Shown here: positions 12,737 through 26,600 of the stretch, one piece after another
How positions within the stretch are numbered: position 1 is the stretch's first letter
Layout: each line of letters opens with the position of its first letter
From: Hippasteria phrygiana
Lineage: Eukaryota; Echinodermata; Asteroidea; Valvatida; Goniasteridae
Assembly (NCBI GenBank): GCA_037893225.1
Contig: JAZGUH010000224.1
Location: 868,001 to 932,000 of the forward strand
Direction: 5' to 3'
Length of the DNA: 64,000 nt
The notes under the pieces: model-generated
Database searches by the model: none
What the model was told of the DNA's origin: nothing
Seen by the model: the letters and a program-made list of their open reading frames with translations, nothing else
Translations under genes and position numbers: made by a program

Positions 12737-13664
12737 GTAATATGCACACAGATGTTGGCCGGAAAGAAAATAAACATTGCGAGGTTTGAATTTTCTCCAC
12801 AAGTTTTAACTCTAGGAAGCCGCCGATGATTGCAACATGTAGCGCCAGATCTAAGCTATCCATACATGTCAAAATTACTGCATTTGGTTGATATTTCATG
12901 CAATTATGAATGAGTAAAGCAAGTCCATACCCCAGGGAATTTGACATGCATGGAGCAATAAATAGACGGTAATATGTACACAGATGTTGGCCGGAAAGAA
13001 AATAAACATTGCGAGGTTTGAATTTTCTCCACAAGTTTTAACTCTAAGAAGCCGCCGATGATTGCAACATGTAGCGCCAGATCTAAGCTATCCATACATG
13101 TCAAAATTACTGTATTTGGTTTATATTTCATGCAATTATGAATGAGTAAAGCAAGTCCATACCCCAGGGAATTTGACATGCATGGAGCAATAAATAGAAG
13201 GTAACATGTACACAGATGTTGGCCGGAAAGAAAATAAACATTGCGAGGTTTGAATTTTCTCCACAAGTTTTAACTCTAGGAAGCCGCCGATGATTGCAAC
13301 ATGTAGCGCCAGATCTAAGCTATCCATACATGTCAAAATTACTGCATTTGGTTGATATTTCATGCAATTATGAATGAATAAAGCAAGTCCATACCCCAGG
13401 GAATTTGACGTGCATGGAGCAATAAATAGACGGTAATATGCACACAGATGTTGGCCGGAAAGAAAATAAACATTGCGAGGTTTGAATTTTCTCCACAAGT
13501 TTTAACTCTAGGAAGCCGCCGATGATTGCAACATGTAGCGCCAGATCTAAGCTATCCATACATGTCAAAATTACTGTATTTGGTTGATATTTCATGCAAT
13601 TATGAATGAGTAAAGCAAGTCCATACCCAAGGGAATTTGACATGCATGGAGCAATAAATAGACG

Positions 13665-13895
13665 GTAACATGTACACAGATGTTGGCCGGAAAGAAAATA
13701 AACATTGCGAGGTTTGAATTTTCTCCACAAGTTTTAACTCTAGGAAGCCGCCGATGATTGCAACATGTAGCGCCAGATCTAAGCTATCATACATGTCAAA
13801 ATTACTGTATTTGGTTGATATTTCATGCAATTATGAATGAATAAAGCAAGTCCATACCCCAGGGAATTTGACGTGCATGGAGCAATAAATAGACG
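13665..13895. repeat. Unit 60, 231 bp (one C lost at a different site)
   Basis: 'ctatccat' is shortened to 'ctatcat' near 13788 (unit position 124-125). This deletion occurs only once in the window. Confidence 0.9.
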
Positions 13896-14823
13896 GTAAT
13901 ATGCACACAGATGTTGGCCGGAAAGAAAATAAACATTGCGAGGTTTGAATTTTCTCCACAAGTTTTAACTCTAGGAAGCCGCCGATGATTGCAACATGTA
14001 GCGCCAGATCTAAGCTATCCATACATGTCAAAATTACTGTATTTGGTTGATATTTCATGCAATTATGAATGAGTAGAGCAAGTCCATACCCCAGGGAATT
14101 TGACAGTCATGGAGCAATAAATAGAAGGTAATATGCACACAGATGTTGGCCGGAAAGAAAATAAACATTGCGAGGTTTGAATTTTCTCCACAAGTTTTAA
14201 CTCTAGGAAGCCGCCGATGATTGCAACATGTAGCGCCAGATCTAAGCTATCCATACATGTCAAAATTACTGCATTTGGTTGATATTTCATGCAATTATGA
14301 ATGAGTAAAGCAAGTCCATACCCCAGGGAATTTGACATGCATGGAGCAATAAATAGACGGTAATATGTACACAGATGTTGGCCGGAAAGAAAATAAACAT
14401 TGCGAGGTTTGAATTTTCTCCACAAGTTTTAACTCTAAGAAGCCGCCGATGATTGCAACATGTAGCGCCAGATCTAAGCTATCCATACATGTCAAAATTA
14501 CTGCATTTGGTTGATATTTCATGCAATTATGAATGAGTAAAGCAAGTCCATACCCCAGGGAATTTGACATGCATGGAGCAATAAATAGACGGTAACATGT
14601 ACACAGATGTTGGCCGGAAAGAAAATAAACATTGCGAGGTTTGAATTTTCTCCACAAGTTTTAACTCTAAGAAGCCGCCGATGATTGCAACATGTAGCGC
14701 CAGATCTAAGCTATCCATACATGTCAAAATTACTGCATTTGGTTGATATTTCATGCAATTATGAATGAATAAAGCAAGTCCATACCCCAGGGAATTTGAC
14801 GTGCATGGAGCAATAAATAGACG

Positions 14824-16215
14824 GTAATATGCACACAGATGTTGGCCGGAAAGAAAATAAACATTGCGAGGTTTGAATTTTCTCCACAAGTTTTAACTTT
14901 AGGAAGCCGCCGATGATTGCAACATGTAGCGCCAGATCTAAGCTATCCATACATGTCAAAATTACTGTATTTGGTTGATATTTCATGCAATTATGAATGA
15001 GTAGAGCAAGTCCATACCCCAGGGAATTTGACAGTCATGGAGCAATAAATAGAAGGTAATATGCACACAGATGTTGGCCGGAAAGAAAATAAACATTGCG
15101 AGGTTTGAATTTTCTCCACAAGTTTTAACTCTAGGAAGCCGCCGATGATTGCAACATGTAGCGCCAGATCTAAGCTATCCATACATGTCAAAATTACTGC
15201 ATTTGGTTGATATTTCATGCAATTATGAATGAGTAAAGCAAGTCCATACCCCAGGGAATTTGACATGCATGGAGCAATAAATAGACGGTAATATGTACAC
15301 AGATGTTGGCCGGAAAGAAAATAAACATTGCGAGGTTTGAATTTTCTCCACAAGTTTTAACTCTAAGAAGCCGCCGATGATTGCAACATGTAGCGCCAGA
15401 TCTAAGCTATCCATACATGTCAAAATTACTGTATTTGGTTGATATTTCATGCAATTATGAATGAGTAGAGCAAGTCCATACCCCAGGGAATTTGACAGTC
15501 ATGGAGCAATAAATATAAGGTAATATGCACACAGATGTTGGCCGGAAAGAAAATAAACATTGCGAGGTTTGAATTTTCTCCACAAGTTTTAACTCTAGGA
15601 AGCCGCCGATGATTGCAACATGTAGCGCCAGATCTAAGCTATCCATACATGTCAAAATTACTGTATTTGGTTGATATTTCATGCAATTATGAATGAGTAG
15701 AGCAAGTCCATACCCCAGGGAATTTGACAGTCATGGAGCAATAAATAGAAGGTAATATGCACACAGATGTTGGCCGGAAAGAAAATAAACATTGCGAGGT
15801 TTGAATTTTCTCCACAAGTTTTAACTCTAGAAAGCCGCCGATGATTGCAACATGTAGCGCCAGATCTAAGCTATCCATACATGTCAAAATTACTGCATTT
15901 GGTTGATATTTCATGCAATTATGAATGAGTAAAGCAAGTCCATACCCCAGGGAATTTGACATGCATGGAGCAATAAATAGACGGTAACATGTACACAGAT
16001 GTTGGCCGGAAAGAAAATAAACATTGCGAGGTTTGAATTTTCTCCACAAGTTTTAACTCTAAGAAGCCGCCGATGATTGCAACATGTAGCGCCAGATCTA
16101 AGCTATCCATACATGTCAAAATTACTGCATTTGGTTGATATTTCATGCAATTATGAATGAATAAAGCAAGTCCATACCCCAGGGAATTTGACGTGCATGG
16201 AGCAATAAATAGACG
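14824..16215. repeat. 6-unit block, copy 2 of a dispersed pair
   Basis: Units 65-70 in the order 3-1-3-3-1-2, matching 7866-9257 at 6,958 bp offset, including the rare change at 15516. Some sites differ between copies: for example site 9 of unit 69 is not shared, and a private 'ctagaaag' occurs near 15830. The copy has therefore picked up changes since duplication, or been partly converted. Confidence 0.85.
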
Positions 16216-18999
16216 GTAATATGCACACAGATGTTGGCCGGAAAGAAAATAAACATTGCGAGGTTTGAATTTTCTCCACAAGTTTTAACTCTAGGAAGCC
16301 GCCGATGATTGCAACATGTAGCGCCAGATCTAAGCTATCCATACATGTCAAAATTACTGCATTTGGTTGATATTTCATGCAATTATGAATGAGTAGAGCA
16401 AGTCCATACCCCAGGGAATTTGACAGTCATGGAGCAATAAATAGAAGGTAATATGCACACAGATGTTGGCCGGAAAGAAAATAAACATTGCGAGGTTTGA
16501 ATTTTCTCCACAAGTTTTAACTCTAGGAAGCCGCCGATGATTGCAACATGTAGCGCCAGATCTAAGCTATCCATACATGTCAAAATTACTGCATTTGGTT
16601 GATATTTCATGCAATTATGAATGAGTAAAGCAAGTCCATACCCCAGGGAATTTGACATGCATGGAGCAATAAATAGACGGTAATATGTACACAGATGTTG
16701 GCCGGAAAGAAAATAAACATTGCGAGGTTTGAATTTTCTCCACAAGTTTTAACTCTAAGAAGCCGCCGATGATTGCAACATGTAGCGCCAGATCTAAGCT
16801 ATCCATACATGTCAAAATTACTGTATTTGGTTTATATTTCATGCAATTATGAATGAGTAAAGCAAGTCCATACCCCAGGGAATTTGACATGCATGGAGCA
16901 ATAAATAGACGGTAACATGTACACAGATGTTGGCCGGAAAGAAAATAAACATTGCGAGGTTTGAATTTTCTCCACAAGTTTTAACTCTAAGAAGCCGCCG
17001 ATGATTGCAACATGTAGCGCCAGATCTAAGCTATCCATACATGTCAAAATTACTGTATTTGGTTTATATTTCATGCAATTATGAATGAGTAAAGGAAGTC
17101 CATACCCCAGGGAATTTGACATGCATGGAGCAATAAATAGACGGTAACATGTACACAGATGTTGGCCGGAAAGAAAATAAACATTGCGAGGTTTGAATTT
17201 TCTCCACAAGTTTTAACTCTAGGAAGCCGCCGATGATTGCAACATGTAGCGCCAGATCTAAGCTATCCATACATGTCAAAATTACTGCATTTGGTTGATA
17301 TTTCATGCAATTATGAATGAGTAAAGCAAGTCCATACCCCAGGGAATTTGACATGCATGGAGCAATAAATAGACGGTAACATGTACACAGATGTTGGCCG
17401 GAAAGAAAATAAACATTGCGAGGTTTGAATTTTCTCCACAAGTTTTAACTCTAAGAAGCCGCCGATGATTGCAACATGTAGCGCCAGATCTAAGCTATCC
17501 ATACATGTCAAAATTACTGCATTTGGTTGATATTTCATGCAATTATGAATGAGTAAAGCAAGTCCATACCCCAGGGAATTTGACATGCATGGAGCAATAA
17601 ATAGACGGTAACATGTACACAGATGTTGGCCGGAAAGAAAATAAACATTGCGAGGTTTGAATTTTCTCCACAAGTTTTAACTCTAAGAAGCCGCCGATGA
17701 TTGCAACATGTAGCGCCAGATCTAAGCTATCCATACATGTCAAAATTACTGCATTTGGTTGATATTTCATGCAATTATGAATGAATAAAGCAAGTCCATA
17801 CCCCAGGGAATTTGACGTGCATGGAGCAATAAATAGACGGTAATATGCACACAGATGTTGGCCGGAAAGAAAATAAACATTGCGAGGTTTGAATTTTCTC
17901 CACAAGTTTTAACTCTAGGAAGCCGCCGATGATTGCAACATGTAGCGCCAGATCTAAGCTATCCATACATGTCAAAATTACTGCATTTGGTTGATATTTC
18001 ATGCAATTATGAATGAGTAGAGCAAGTCCATACCCCAGGGAATTTGACAGTCATGGAGCAATAAATAGAAGGTAATATGCACACAGATGTTGGCCGGAAA
18101 GAAAATAAACATTGCGAGGTTTGAATTTTCTCCACAAGTTTTAACTCTAGGAAGCCGCCGATGATTGCAACATGTAGCGCCAGATCTAAGCTATCCATAC
18201 ATGTCAAAATTACTGCATTTGGTTGATATTTCATGCAATTATGAATGAGTAAAGCAAGTCCATACCCCAGGGAATTTGACATGCATGGAGCAATAAATAG
18301 ACGGTAATATGTACACAGATGTTGGCCGGAAAGAAAATAAACATTGCGAGGTTTGAATTTTCTCCACAAGTTTTAACTCTAAGAAGCCGCCGATGATTGC
18401 AACATGTAGCGCCAGATCTAAGCTATCCATACATGTCAAAATTACTGTATTTGGTTTATATTTCATGCAATTATGAATGAGTAAAGCAAGTCCATACCCC
18501 AGGGAATTTGACATGCATGGAGCAATAAATAGACGGTAACATGTACACAGATGTTGGCCGGAAAGAAAATAAACATTGCGAGGTTTGAATTTTCTCCACA
18601 AGTTTTAACTCTAAGAAGCCGCCGATGATTGCAACATGTAGCGCCAGATCTAAGCTATCCATACATGTCAAAATTACTGTATTTGGTTTATATTTCATGC
18701 AATTATGAATGAGTAAAGGAAGTCCATACCCCAGGGAATTTGACATGCATGGAGCAATAAATAGACGGTAACATGTACACAGATGTTGGCCGGAAAGAAA
18801 ATAAACATTGCGAGGTTTGAATTTTCTCCACAAGTTTTAACTCTAGGAAGCCGCCGATGATTGCAACATGTAGCGCCAGATCTAAGCTATCCATACATGT
18901 CAAAATTACTGCATTTGGTTGATATTTCATGCAATTATGAATGAGTAAAGCAAGTCCATACCCCAGGGAATTTGACATGCATGGAGCAATAAATAGACG
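15752..18999. repeat. 7-unit higher-order repeat, two tandem copies of 1,624 bp
   Basis: Units 69-75 and 76-82 share the order 1-2-3-1-1-1-1. A rare C to G change in 'aaagcaag' occurs at 17095 and again at 18719, exactly 1,624 bp later; I did not see it elsewhere. The second copy starts at 17376. No unit in either copy has a length change, so the period is exactly seven times 232. Confidence 0.9.
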
Positions 19000-19231
19000 G
19001 TAACATGTACACAGATGTTGGCCGGAAAGAAAATAAACATTGCGAGGTTTGAATTTTCTCCACAAGTTTTAACTCTAAGAAGCCGCCGATGATTGCAACA
19101 TGTAGCGCCAGATCTAAGCTATCCATACATGTCAAAATTACTGCATTTGGTTGATATTTCATGCAATTATGAATGAATAAAGCAAGTCCATACCCCAGGG
19201 AATTTGACGTGCATGGAGCAATAAATAGACG
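19000..19231. repeat. Type 2 satellite unit between two higher-order blocks
   Basis: Unit 83 (178 A, GTG at 210-212) sits after the 7-unit repeats and before the 5-unit repeats. It could be assigned to either side; it matches the type 2 unit that would be expected next in a further 7-unit copy only in part. Confidence 0.7.
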
Positions 19232-22200
19232 GTAATATGCACACAGATGTTGGCCGGAAAGAAAATAAACATTGCGAGGTTTGAATTTTCTCCACAAGTT
19301 TTAACTCTAGGAAGCCGCCGATGATTGCAACATGTAGCGCCAGATCTAAGCTATCCATACATGTCAAAATTACTGTATTTGGTTGATATTTCATGCAATT
19401 ATGAATGAGTAGAGCAAGTCCATACCCCAGGGAATTTGACAGTCATGGAGCAATAAATAGAAGGTAATATGCACACAGATGTTGGCCGGAAAGAAAATAA
19501 ACATTGCGAGGTTTGAATTTTCTCCACAAGTTTTAACTCTAGGAAGCCGCCGATGATTGCAACATGTAGCGCCAGATCTAAGCTATCCATACATGTCAAA
19601 ATTACTGCATTTGGTTTATATTTCATGCAATTATGAATGAGTAAAGCAAGTCCATACCCCAGGGAATTTGACATGCATGGAGCAATAAATAGACGGTAAC
19701 ATGTACACAGATGTTGGCCGGAAAGAAAATAAACATTGCGAGGTTTGAATTTTCTCCACAAGTTTTAACTCTAGGAAGCCGCCGATGATTGCAACATGTA
19801 GCGCCAGATCTAAGCTATCCATACATGTCAAAATTACTGCATTTGGTTGATATTTCATGCAATTATGAATGAATAAAGCAAGTCCATACCCCAGGGAATT
19901 TGACGTGCATGGAGCAATAAATAGACGGTAATATGCACACAGATGTTGGCCGGAAAGAAAATAAACATTGCGAGGTTTGAATTTTCTCCACAAGTTTTAA
20001 CTCTAGGAAGCCGCCGATGATTGCAACATGTAGCGCCAGATCTAAGTTATCCATACATGTCAAAATTACTGTATTTGGTTTATATTTCATGCAATTATGA
20101 ATGAGTAAAGCAAGTCCATACCCAAGGGAATTTGACATGCATGGAGCAATAAATAGACGGTAGCATGTACACAGATGTTGGCCGGAAAGAAAATAAACAT
20201 TGCGAGGTTTGAATTTTCTCCACAAGTTTTAACTCTAGGAAGCCGCCGATGATTGCAACATGTAGCGCCAGATCTAAGCTATCCATACATGACAAAATTA
20301 CTGTATTTGGTTGATATTTCATGCAATTATGAATGAGTAAAGCAAGTCCATACCCCAGGGAATTTGACATGCATGGAGCAATAAATAGACGGTAATATGT
20401 ACACAGATGTTGGCCGGAAAGAAAATAAACATTGCGAGGTTTGAATTTTCTCCACAAGTTTTAACTCTAGGAAGCCGCCGATGATTGCAACATGTAGCGC
20501 CAGATCTAAGCTATCCATACATGTCAAAATTACTGTATTTGGTTGATATTTCATGCAATTATGAATGAGTAGAGCAAGTCCATACCCCAGGGAATTTGAC
20601 AGTCATGGAGCAATAAATAGAAGGTAATATGCACACAGATGTTGGCCGGAAAGAAAATAAACATTGCGAGGTTTGAATTTTCTCCACAAGTTTTAACTCT
20701 AGGAAGCCGCCGATGATTGCAACATGTAGCGCCAGATCTAAGCTATCCATACATGTCAAAATTACTGTATTTGGTTTATATTTCATGCAATTATGAATGA
20801 GTAAAGCAAGTCCATACCCCAGGGAATTTGACATGCATGGAGCAATAAATAGACGGTAACATGTACACAGATGTTGGCCGGAAAGAAAATAAACATTGCG
20901 AGGTTTGAATTTTCTCCACAAGTTTTAACTCTAGGAAGCCGCCGATGATTGCAACATGTAGCGCCAGATCTAAGCTATCCATACATGTCAAAATTACTGC
21001 ATTTGGTTGATATTTCATGCAATTATGAATGAATAAAGCAAGTCCATACCCCAGGGAATTTGACGTGCATGGAGCAATAAATAGACGGTAATATGCACAC
21101 AGATGTTGGCCGGAAAGAAAATAAACATTGCGAGGTTTGAATTTTCTCCACAAGTTTTAACTCTAGGAAGCCGCCGATGATTGCAACATGTAGCGCCAGA
21201 TCTAAGTTATCCATACATGTCAAAATTACTGTATTTGGTTGATATTTCATGCAATTATGAATGAGTAAAGCAAGTCCATACCCAAGGGAATTTGACATGC
21301 ATGGAGCAATAAATAGACGGTAGCATGTACACAGATGTTGGCCGGAAAGAAAATAAACATTGCGAGGTTTGAATTTTCTCCACAATTTTGAACTCTAGGA
21401 AGCCGCCGATGATTGCAACATGTAGCGCCAGATCTAAGCTATCCATACATGTCAAAATTACTGTATTTGGTTGATATTTCATGCAATTATGAATGAGTAA
21501 AGCAAGTCCATACCCCAGGGAATTTGACATGCATGGAGCAATAAATAGACGGTAATATGTACACAGATGTTGGCCGGAAAGAAAATAAACATTGCGAGGT
21601 TTGAATTTTCTCCACAAGTTTTAACTCTAGGAAGCCGCCGATGATTGCAACATGTAGCGCCAGATCTAAGCTATCCATACATGTCAAAATTACTGTATTT
21701 GGTTGATATTTCATGCAATTATGAATGAGTAGAGCAAGTCCATACCCCAGGGAATTTGACAGTCATGGAGCAATAAATAGAAGGTAATATGCACACAGAT
21801 GTTGGCCGGAAAGAAAATAAACATTGCGAGGTTTGAATTTTCTCCACAAGTTTTAACTCTAGGAAGCCGCCGATGATTGCAACATGTAGCGCCAGATCTA
21901 AGCTATCCATACATGTCAAAATTACTGTATTTGGTTGATATTTCATGCAATTATGAATGAGTAAAGCAAGTCCATACCCCAGGGAATTTGACATGCATGG
22001 AGCAATAAATAGACGGTAACATGTACACAGATGTTGGCCGGAAAGAAAATAAACATTGCGAGGTTTGAATTTTCTCCACAAGTTTTAACTCTAAGAAGCC
22101 GCCGATGATTGCAACATGTAGCGCCAGATCTAAGCTATCCATACATGTCAAAATTACTGTATTTGGTTTATATTTCATGCAATTATGAATGAGTAAAGCA

Positions 22201-22943
22201 AGTCCATACCCCAGGGAATTTGACATGCATGGAGCAATAAATAGACGGTAACATGTACACAGATGTTGGCCGGAAAGAAAATAAACATTGCGAGGTTTGA
22301 ATTTTCTCCACAAGTTTTAACTCTAGGAAGCCGCCGATGATTGCAACATGTAGCGCCAGATCTAAGCTATCCATACATGTCAAAATTACTGCATTTGGTT
22401 GATATTTCATGCAATTATGAATGAATAAAGCAAGTCCATACCCCAGGGAATTTGACGTGCATGGAGCAATAAATAGACGGTAATATGCACACAGATGTTG
22501 GCCGGAAAGAAAATAAACATTGCGAGGTTTGAATTTTCTCCACAAGTTTTAACTCTAGGAAGCCGCCGATGATTGCAACATGTAGCGCCAGATCTAAGTT
22601 ATCCATACATGTCAAAATTACTGTATTTGGTTGATATTTCATGCAATTATGAATGAGTAAAGCAAGTCCATACCCAAGGGAATTTGACATGCATGGAGCA
22701 ATAAATAGACGGTAGCATGTACACAGATGTTGGCCGGAAAGAAAATAAACATTGCGAGGTTTGAATTTTCTCCACAAGTTTTAACTCTAGGAAGCCGCCG
22801 ATGATTGCAACATGTAGCGCCAGATCTAAGCTATCCATACATGTCAAAATTACTGTATTTGGTTGATATTTCATGCAATTATGAATGAGTAAAGCAAGTC
22901 CATACCCCAGGGAATTTGACATGCATGGAGCAATAAATAGACG
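19232..22943. repeat. 5-unit, 5-unit and 6-unit repeats in tandem
   Basis: Units 84-88 and 89-93 share the order 3-1-2-5-1 (period 1,160 bp). Units 94-99 are 3-1-1-2-5-1, the same cassette with one extra type 1 unit (1,392 bp). Gain or loss of a single unit between otherwise matching copies is a direct sign of unequal exchange in register. Unit 92 has a private change at 67 and 71 (near 21386-21390) in which a G appears to have moved four bases. Unit 88 has a private change near 20292 ('catgacaaaa'). Confidence 0.88.
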
Positions 22944-23639
22944 GTAACATGTACACAGATGTTGGCCGGAAAGAAAATAAACATTGCGAGGTTTGAATTT
23001 TCTCCACAAGTTTTAACTCTAGGAAGCCGCCGATGATTGCAACATGTAGCGCCAGATCTAAGCTATCCATACATGTCAAAATTACTGCATTTGGTTGATA
23101 TTTCATGCAATTATGAATGAATAAAGCAAGTCCATACCCCAGGGAATTTGACGTGCATGGAGCAATAAATTAACGGTAATATGCACACAGATGTTGGCCG
23201 GAAAGAAAATAAACATTGCGAGGTTTGAATTTTCTCCACAAGTTTTAACTCTAGGAAGCCGCCGATGATTGCAACATGTAGCGCCAGATCTAAGCTATCC
23301 ATACATGTCAAAATTACTGTATTTGGTTGATATTTCATGCAATTATGAATGAGTAAAGCAAGTCCATACCCCAGGGAATTTGACATGCATGGAGCAATAA
23401 ATAGACGGTAATATGTACACAGATGTTGGCCGGAAAGAAAATAAACATTGCGAGGTTTGAATTTTCTCCACAAGTTTTAACTCTAGGAAGCCGCCGATGA
23501 TTGCAACATGTAGCGCCAGATCTAAGCTATCCATACATGTCAAAATTACTGTATTTGGTTGATATTTCATGCAATTATGAATGAGTAGAGCAAGTCCATA
23601 CCCCAGGGAATTTGACAGTCATGGAGCAATAAATAGAAG
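22944..23639. repeat. Three linking units (2-1-3)
   Basis: Units 100-102 lie between the 5/6-unit repeats and the 11-unit repeats. Unit 100 has a private double change near its end, 'aaattaacgg' at about 23171-23172, in place of the usual 'aaatagacgg'. Confidence 0.75.
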
Positions 23640-26600
23640 GTAATATGCACACAGATGTTGGCCGGAAAGAAAATAAACATTGCGAGGTTTGAATTTTCTC
23701 CACAAGTTTTAACTCTAGGAAGCCGCCGATGATTGCAACATGTAGCGCCAGATCTAAGCTATCCATACATGTCAAAATTACTGCATTTGGTTGATATTTC
23801 ATGCAATTATGAATGAGTAAAGCAAGTCCATACCCCAGGGAATTTGACATGCATGGAGCAATAAATAGACGGTAATATGTACACAGATGTTGGCCGGAAA
23901 GAAAATAAACATTGCGAGGTTTGAATTTTCTCCACAAGTTTTAACTCTAAGAAGCCGCCGATGATTGCAACATGTAGCGCCAGATCTAAGCTATCCATAC
24001 ATGTCAAAATTACTGTATTTGGTTGATATTTCATGCAATTATGAATGAGTAAAGCAAGTCCATACCCAAGGGAATTTGACATGCATGGAGCAATAAATAG
24101 ACGGTAGCATGTACACAGATGTTGGCCGGAAAGAAAATAAACATTGCGAGGTTTGAATTTTCTCCACAAGTTTTAACTCTAGGAAGCCGCCGATGATTGC
24201 AACATGTAGCGCCAGATCTAAGCTATCCATACATGTCAAAATTACTGCATTTGGTTGATATTTCATGCAATTATGAATGAATAAAGCAAGTCCATACCCC
24301 AGGGAATTTGACGTGCATGGAGCAATAAATAGACGGTAATATGCACACAGATGTTGGCCGGAAAGAAAATAAACATTGCGAGGTTTGAATTTTCTCCACA
24401 AGTTTTAACTCTAGGAAGCCGCCGATGATTGCAACATGTAGCGCCAGATCTAAGTTATCCATACATGTCAAAATTACTGTATTTGGTTGATATTTCATGC
24501 AATTATGAATGAGTAAAGCAAGTCCATACCCAAGGGAATTTGACATGCATGGAGCAATAAATAGACGGTAGCATGTACACAGATGTTGGCCGGAAAGAAA
24601 ATAAACATTGCGAGGTTTGAATTTTCTCCACAAGTTTTAACTCTAGGAAGCCGCCGATGATTGCAACATGTAGCGCCAGATCTAAGCTATCCATACATGT
24701 CAAAATTACTGTATTTGGTTGATATTTCATGCAATTATGAATGAGTAAAGCAAGTCCATACCCCAGGGAATTTGACATGCATGGAGCAATAAATAGACGG
24801 TAATATGTACACAGATGTTGGCCGGAAAGAAAATAAACATTGCGAGGTTTGAATTTTCTCCACAAGTTTTAACTCTAGGAAGCCGCCGATGATTGCAACA
24901 TGTAGCGCCAGATCTAAGCTATCCATACATGTCAAAATTACTGTATTTGGTTGATATTTCATGCAATTATGAATGAGTAGAGCAAGTCCATACCCCAGGG
25001 AATTTGACAGTCATGGAGCAATAAATAGAAGGTAATATGCACACAGATGTTGGCCGGAAAGAAAATAAACATTGCGAGGTTTGAATTTTCTCCACAAGTT
25101 TTAACTCTAGGAAGCCGCCGATGATTGCAACATGTAGCGCCAGATCTAAGCTATCCATACATGTCAAAATTACTGCATTTGGTTGATATTTCATGCAATT
25201 ATGAATGAGTAAAGCAAGTCCATACCCCAGGGAATTTGACATGCATGGAGCAATAAATAGACGGTAATATGTACACAGATGTTGGCCGGAAAGAAAATAA
25301 ACATTGCGAGGTTTGAATTTTCTCCACAAGTTTTAACTCTAAGAAGCCGCCGATGATTGCAACATGTAGCGCCAGATCTAAGCTATCCATACATGTCAAA
25401 ATTACTGTATTTGGTTGATATTTCATGCAATTATGAATGAGTAAAGCAAGTCCATACCCAAGGGAATTTGACAGTCATGGAGCAATAAATAGAAGGTAAT
25501 ATGCACACAGATGTTGGCCGGAAAGAAAATAAACATTGCGAGGTTTGAATTTTCTCCACAAGTTTTAACTCTAGGAAGCCGCCGATGATTGCAACATGTA
25601 GCGCCAGATCTAAGCTATCCATACATGTCAAAATTACTGTATTTGGTTTATATTTCATGCAATTATGAATGAGTAAAGCAAGTCCATACCCCAGGGAATT
25701 TGACATGCATGGAGCAATAAATAGACGGTAACATGTACACAGATGTTGGCCGGAAAGAAAATAAACATTGCGAGGTTTGAATTTTCTCCACAAGTTTTAA
25801 CTCTAGGAAGCCGCCGATGATTGCAACATGTAGCGCCAGATCTAAGCTATCCATACATGTCAAAATTACTGCATTTGGTTGATATTTCATGCAATTATGA
25901 ATGAATAAAGCAAGTCCATACCCCAGGGAATTTGACGTGCATGGAGCAATAAATAGACGGTAATATGCACACAGATGTTGGCCGGAAAGAAAATAAACAT
26001 TGCGAGGTTTGAATTTTCTCCACAAGTTTTAACTCTAGGAAGCCGCCGATGATTGCAACATGTAGCGCCAGATCTAAGTTATCCATACATGTCAAAATTA
26101 CTGTATTTGGTTGATATTTCATGCAATTATGAATGAGTAAAGCAAGTCCATACCCAAGGGAATTTGACATGCATGGAGCAATAAATAGACGGTAGCATGT
26201 ACACAGATGTTGGCCGGAAAGAAAATAAACATTGCGAGGTTTGAATTTTCTCCACAAGTTTTAACTCTAGGAAGCCGCCGATGATTGCAACATGTAGCGC
26301 CAGATCTAAGCTATCCATACATGTCAAAATTACTGTATTTGGTTGATATTTCATGCAATTATGAATGAGTAAAGCAAGTCCATACCCCAGGGAATTTGAC
26401 ATGCATGGAGCAATAAATAGACGGTAATATGTACACAGATGTTGGCCGGAAAGAAAATAAACATTGCGAGGTTTGAATTTTCTCCACAAGTTTTAACTCT
26501 AAGAAGCCGCCGATGATTGCAACATGTAGCGCCAGATCTAAGCTATCCATACATGTCAAAATTACTGTATTTGGTTGATATTTCATGCAATTATGAATGA

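Larger units (their letters stand above)
11578..14823. repeat. Mixed segment, units 51-64, with first type 5 unit and a third 3-1-1-2-4-2 run
   Basis: Order is 2-5-1-3-3*-1-1-2-4-2*-3-1-1-2. Unit 52 is the first type 5 unit of the window (120 T and 197 A, followed by 'gtagcatg'). Units 55-60 (12506-13895) repeat the 3-1-1-2-4-2 order seen at 3229-4618 and 4619-6010. Unit 55 lacks a T near 12653, as units 5 and 15 do, and has a private G to A at 12608. Unit 60 lacks a C at about 13788. Confidence 0.8.
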
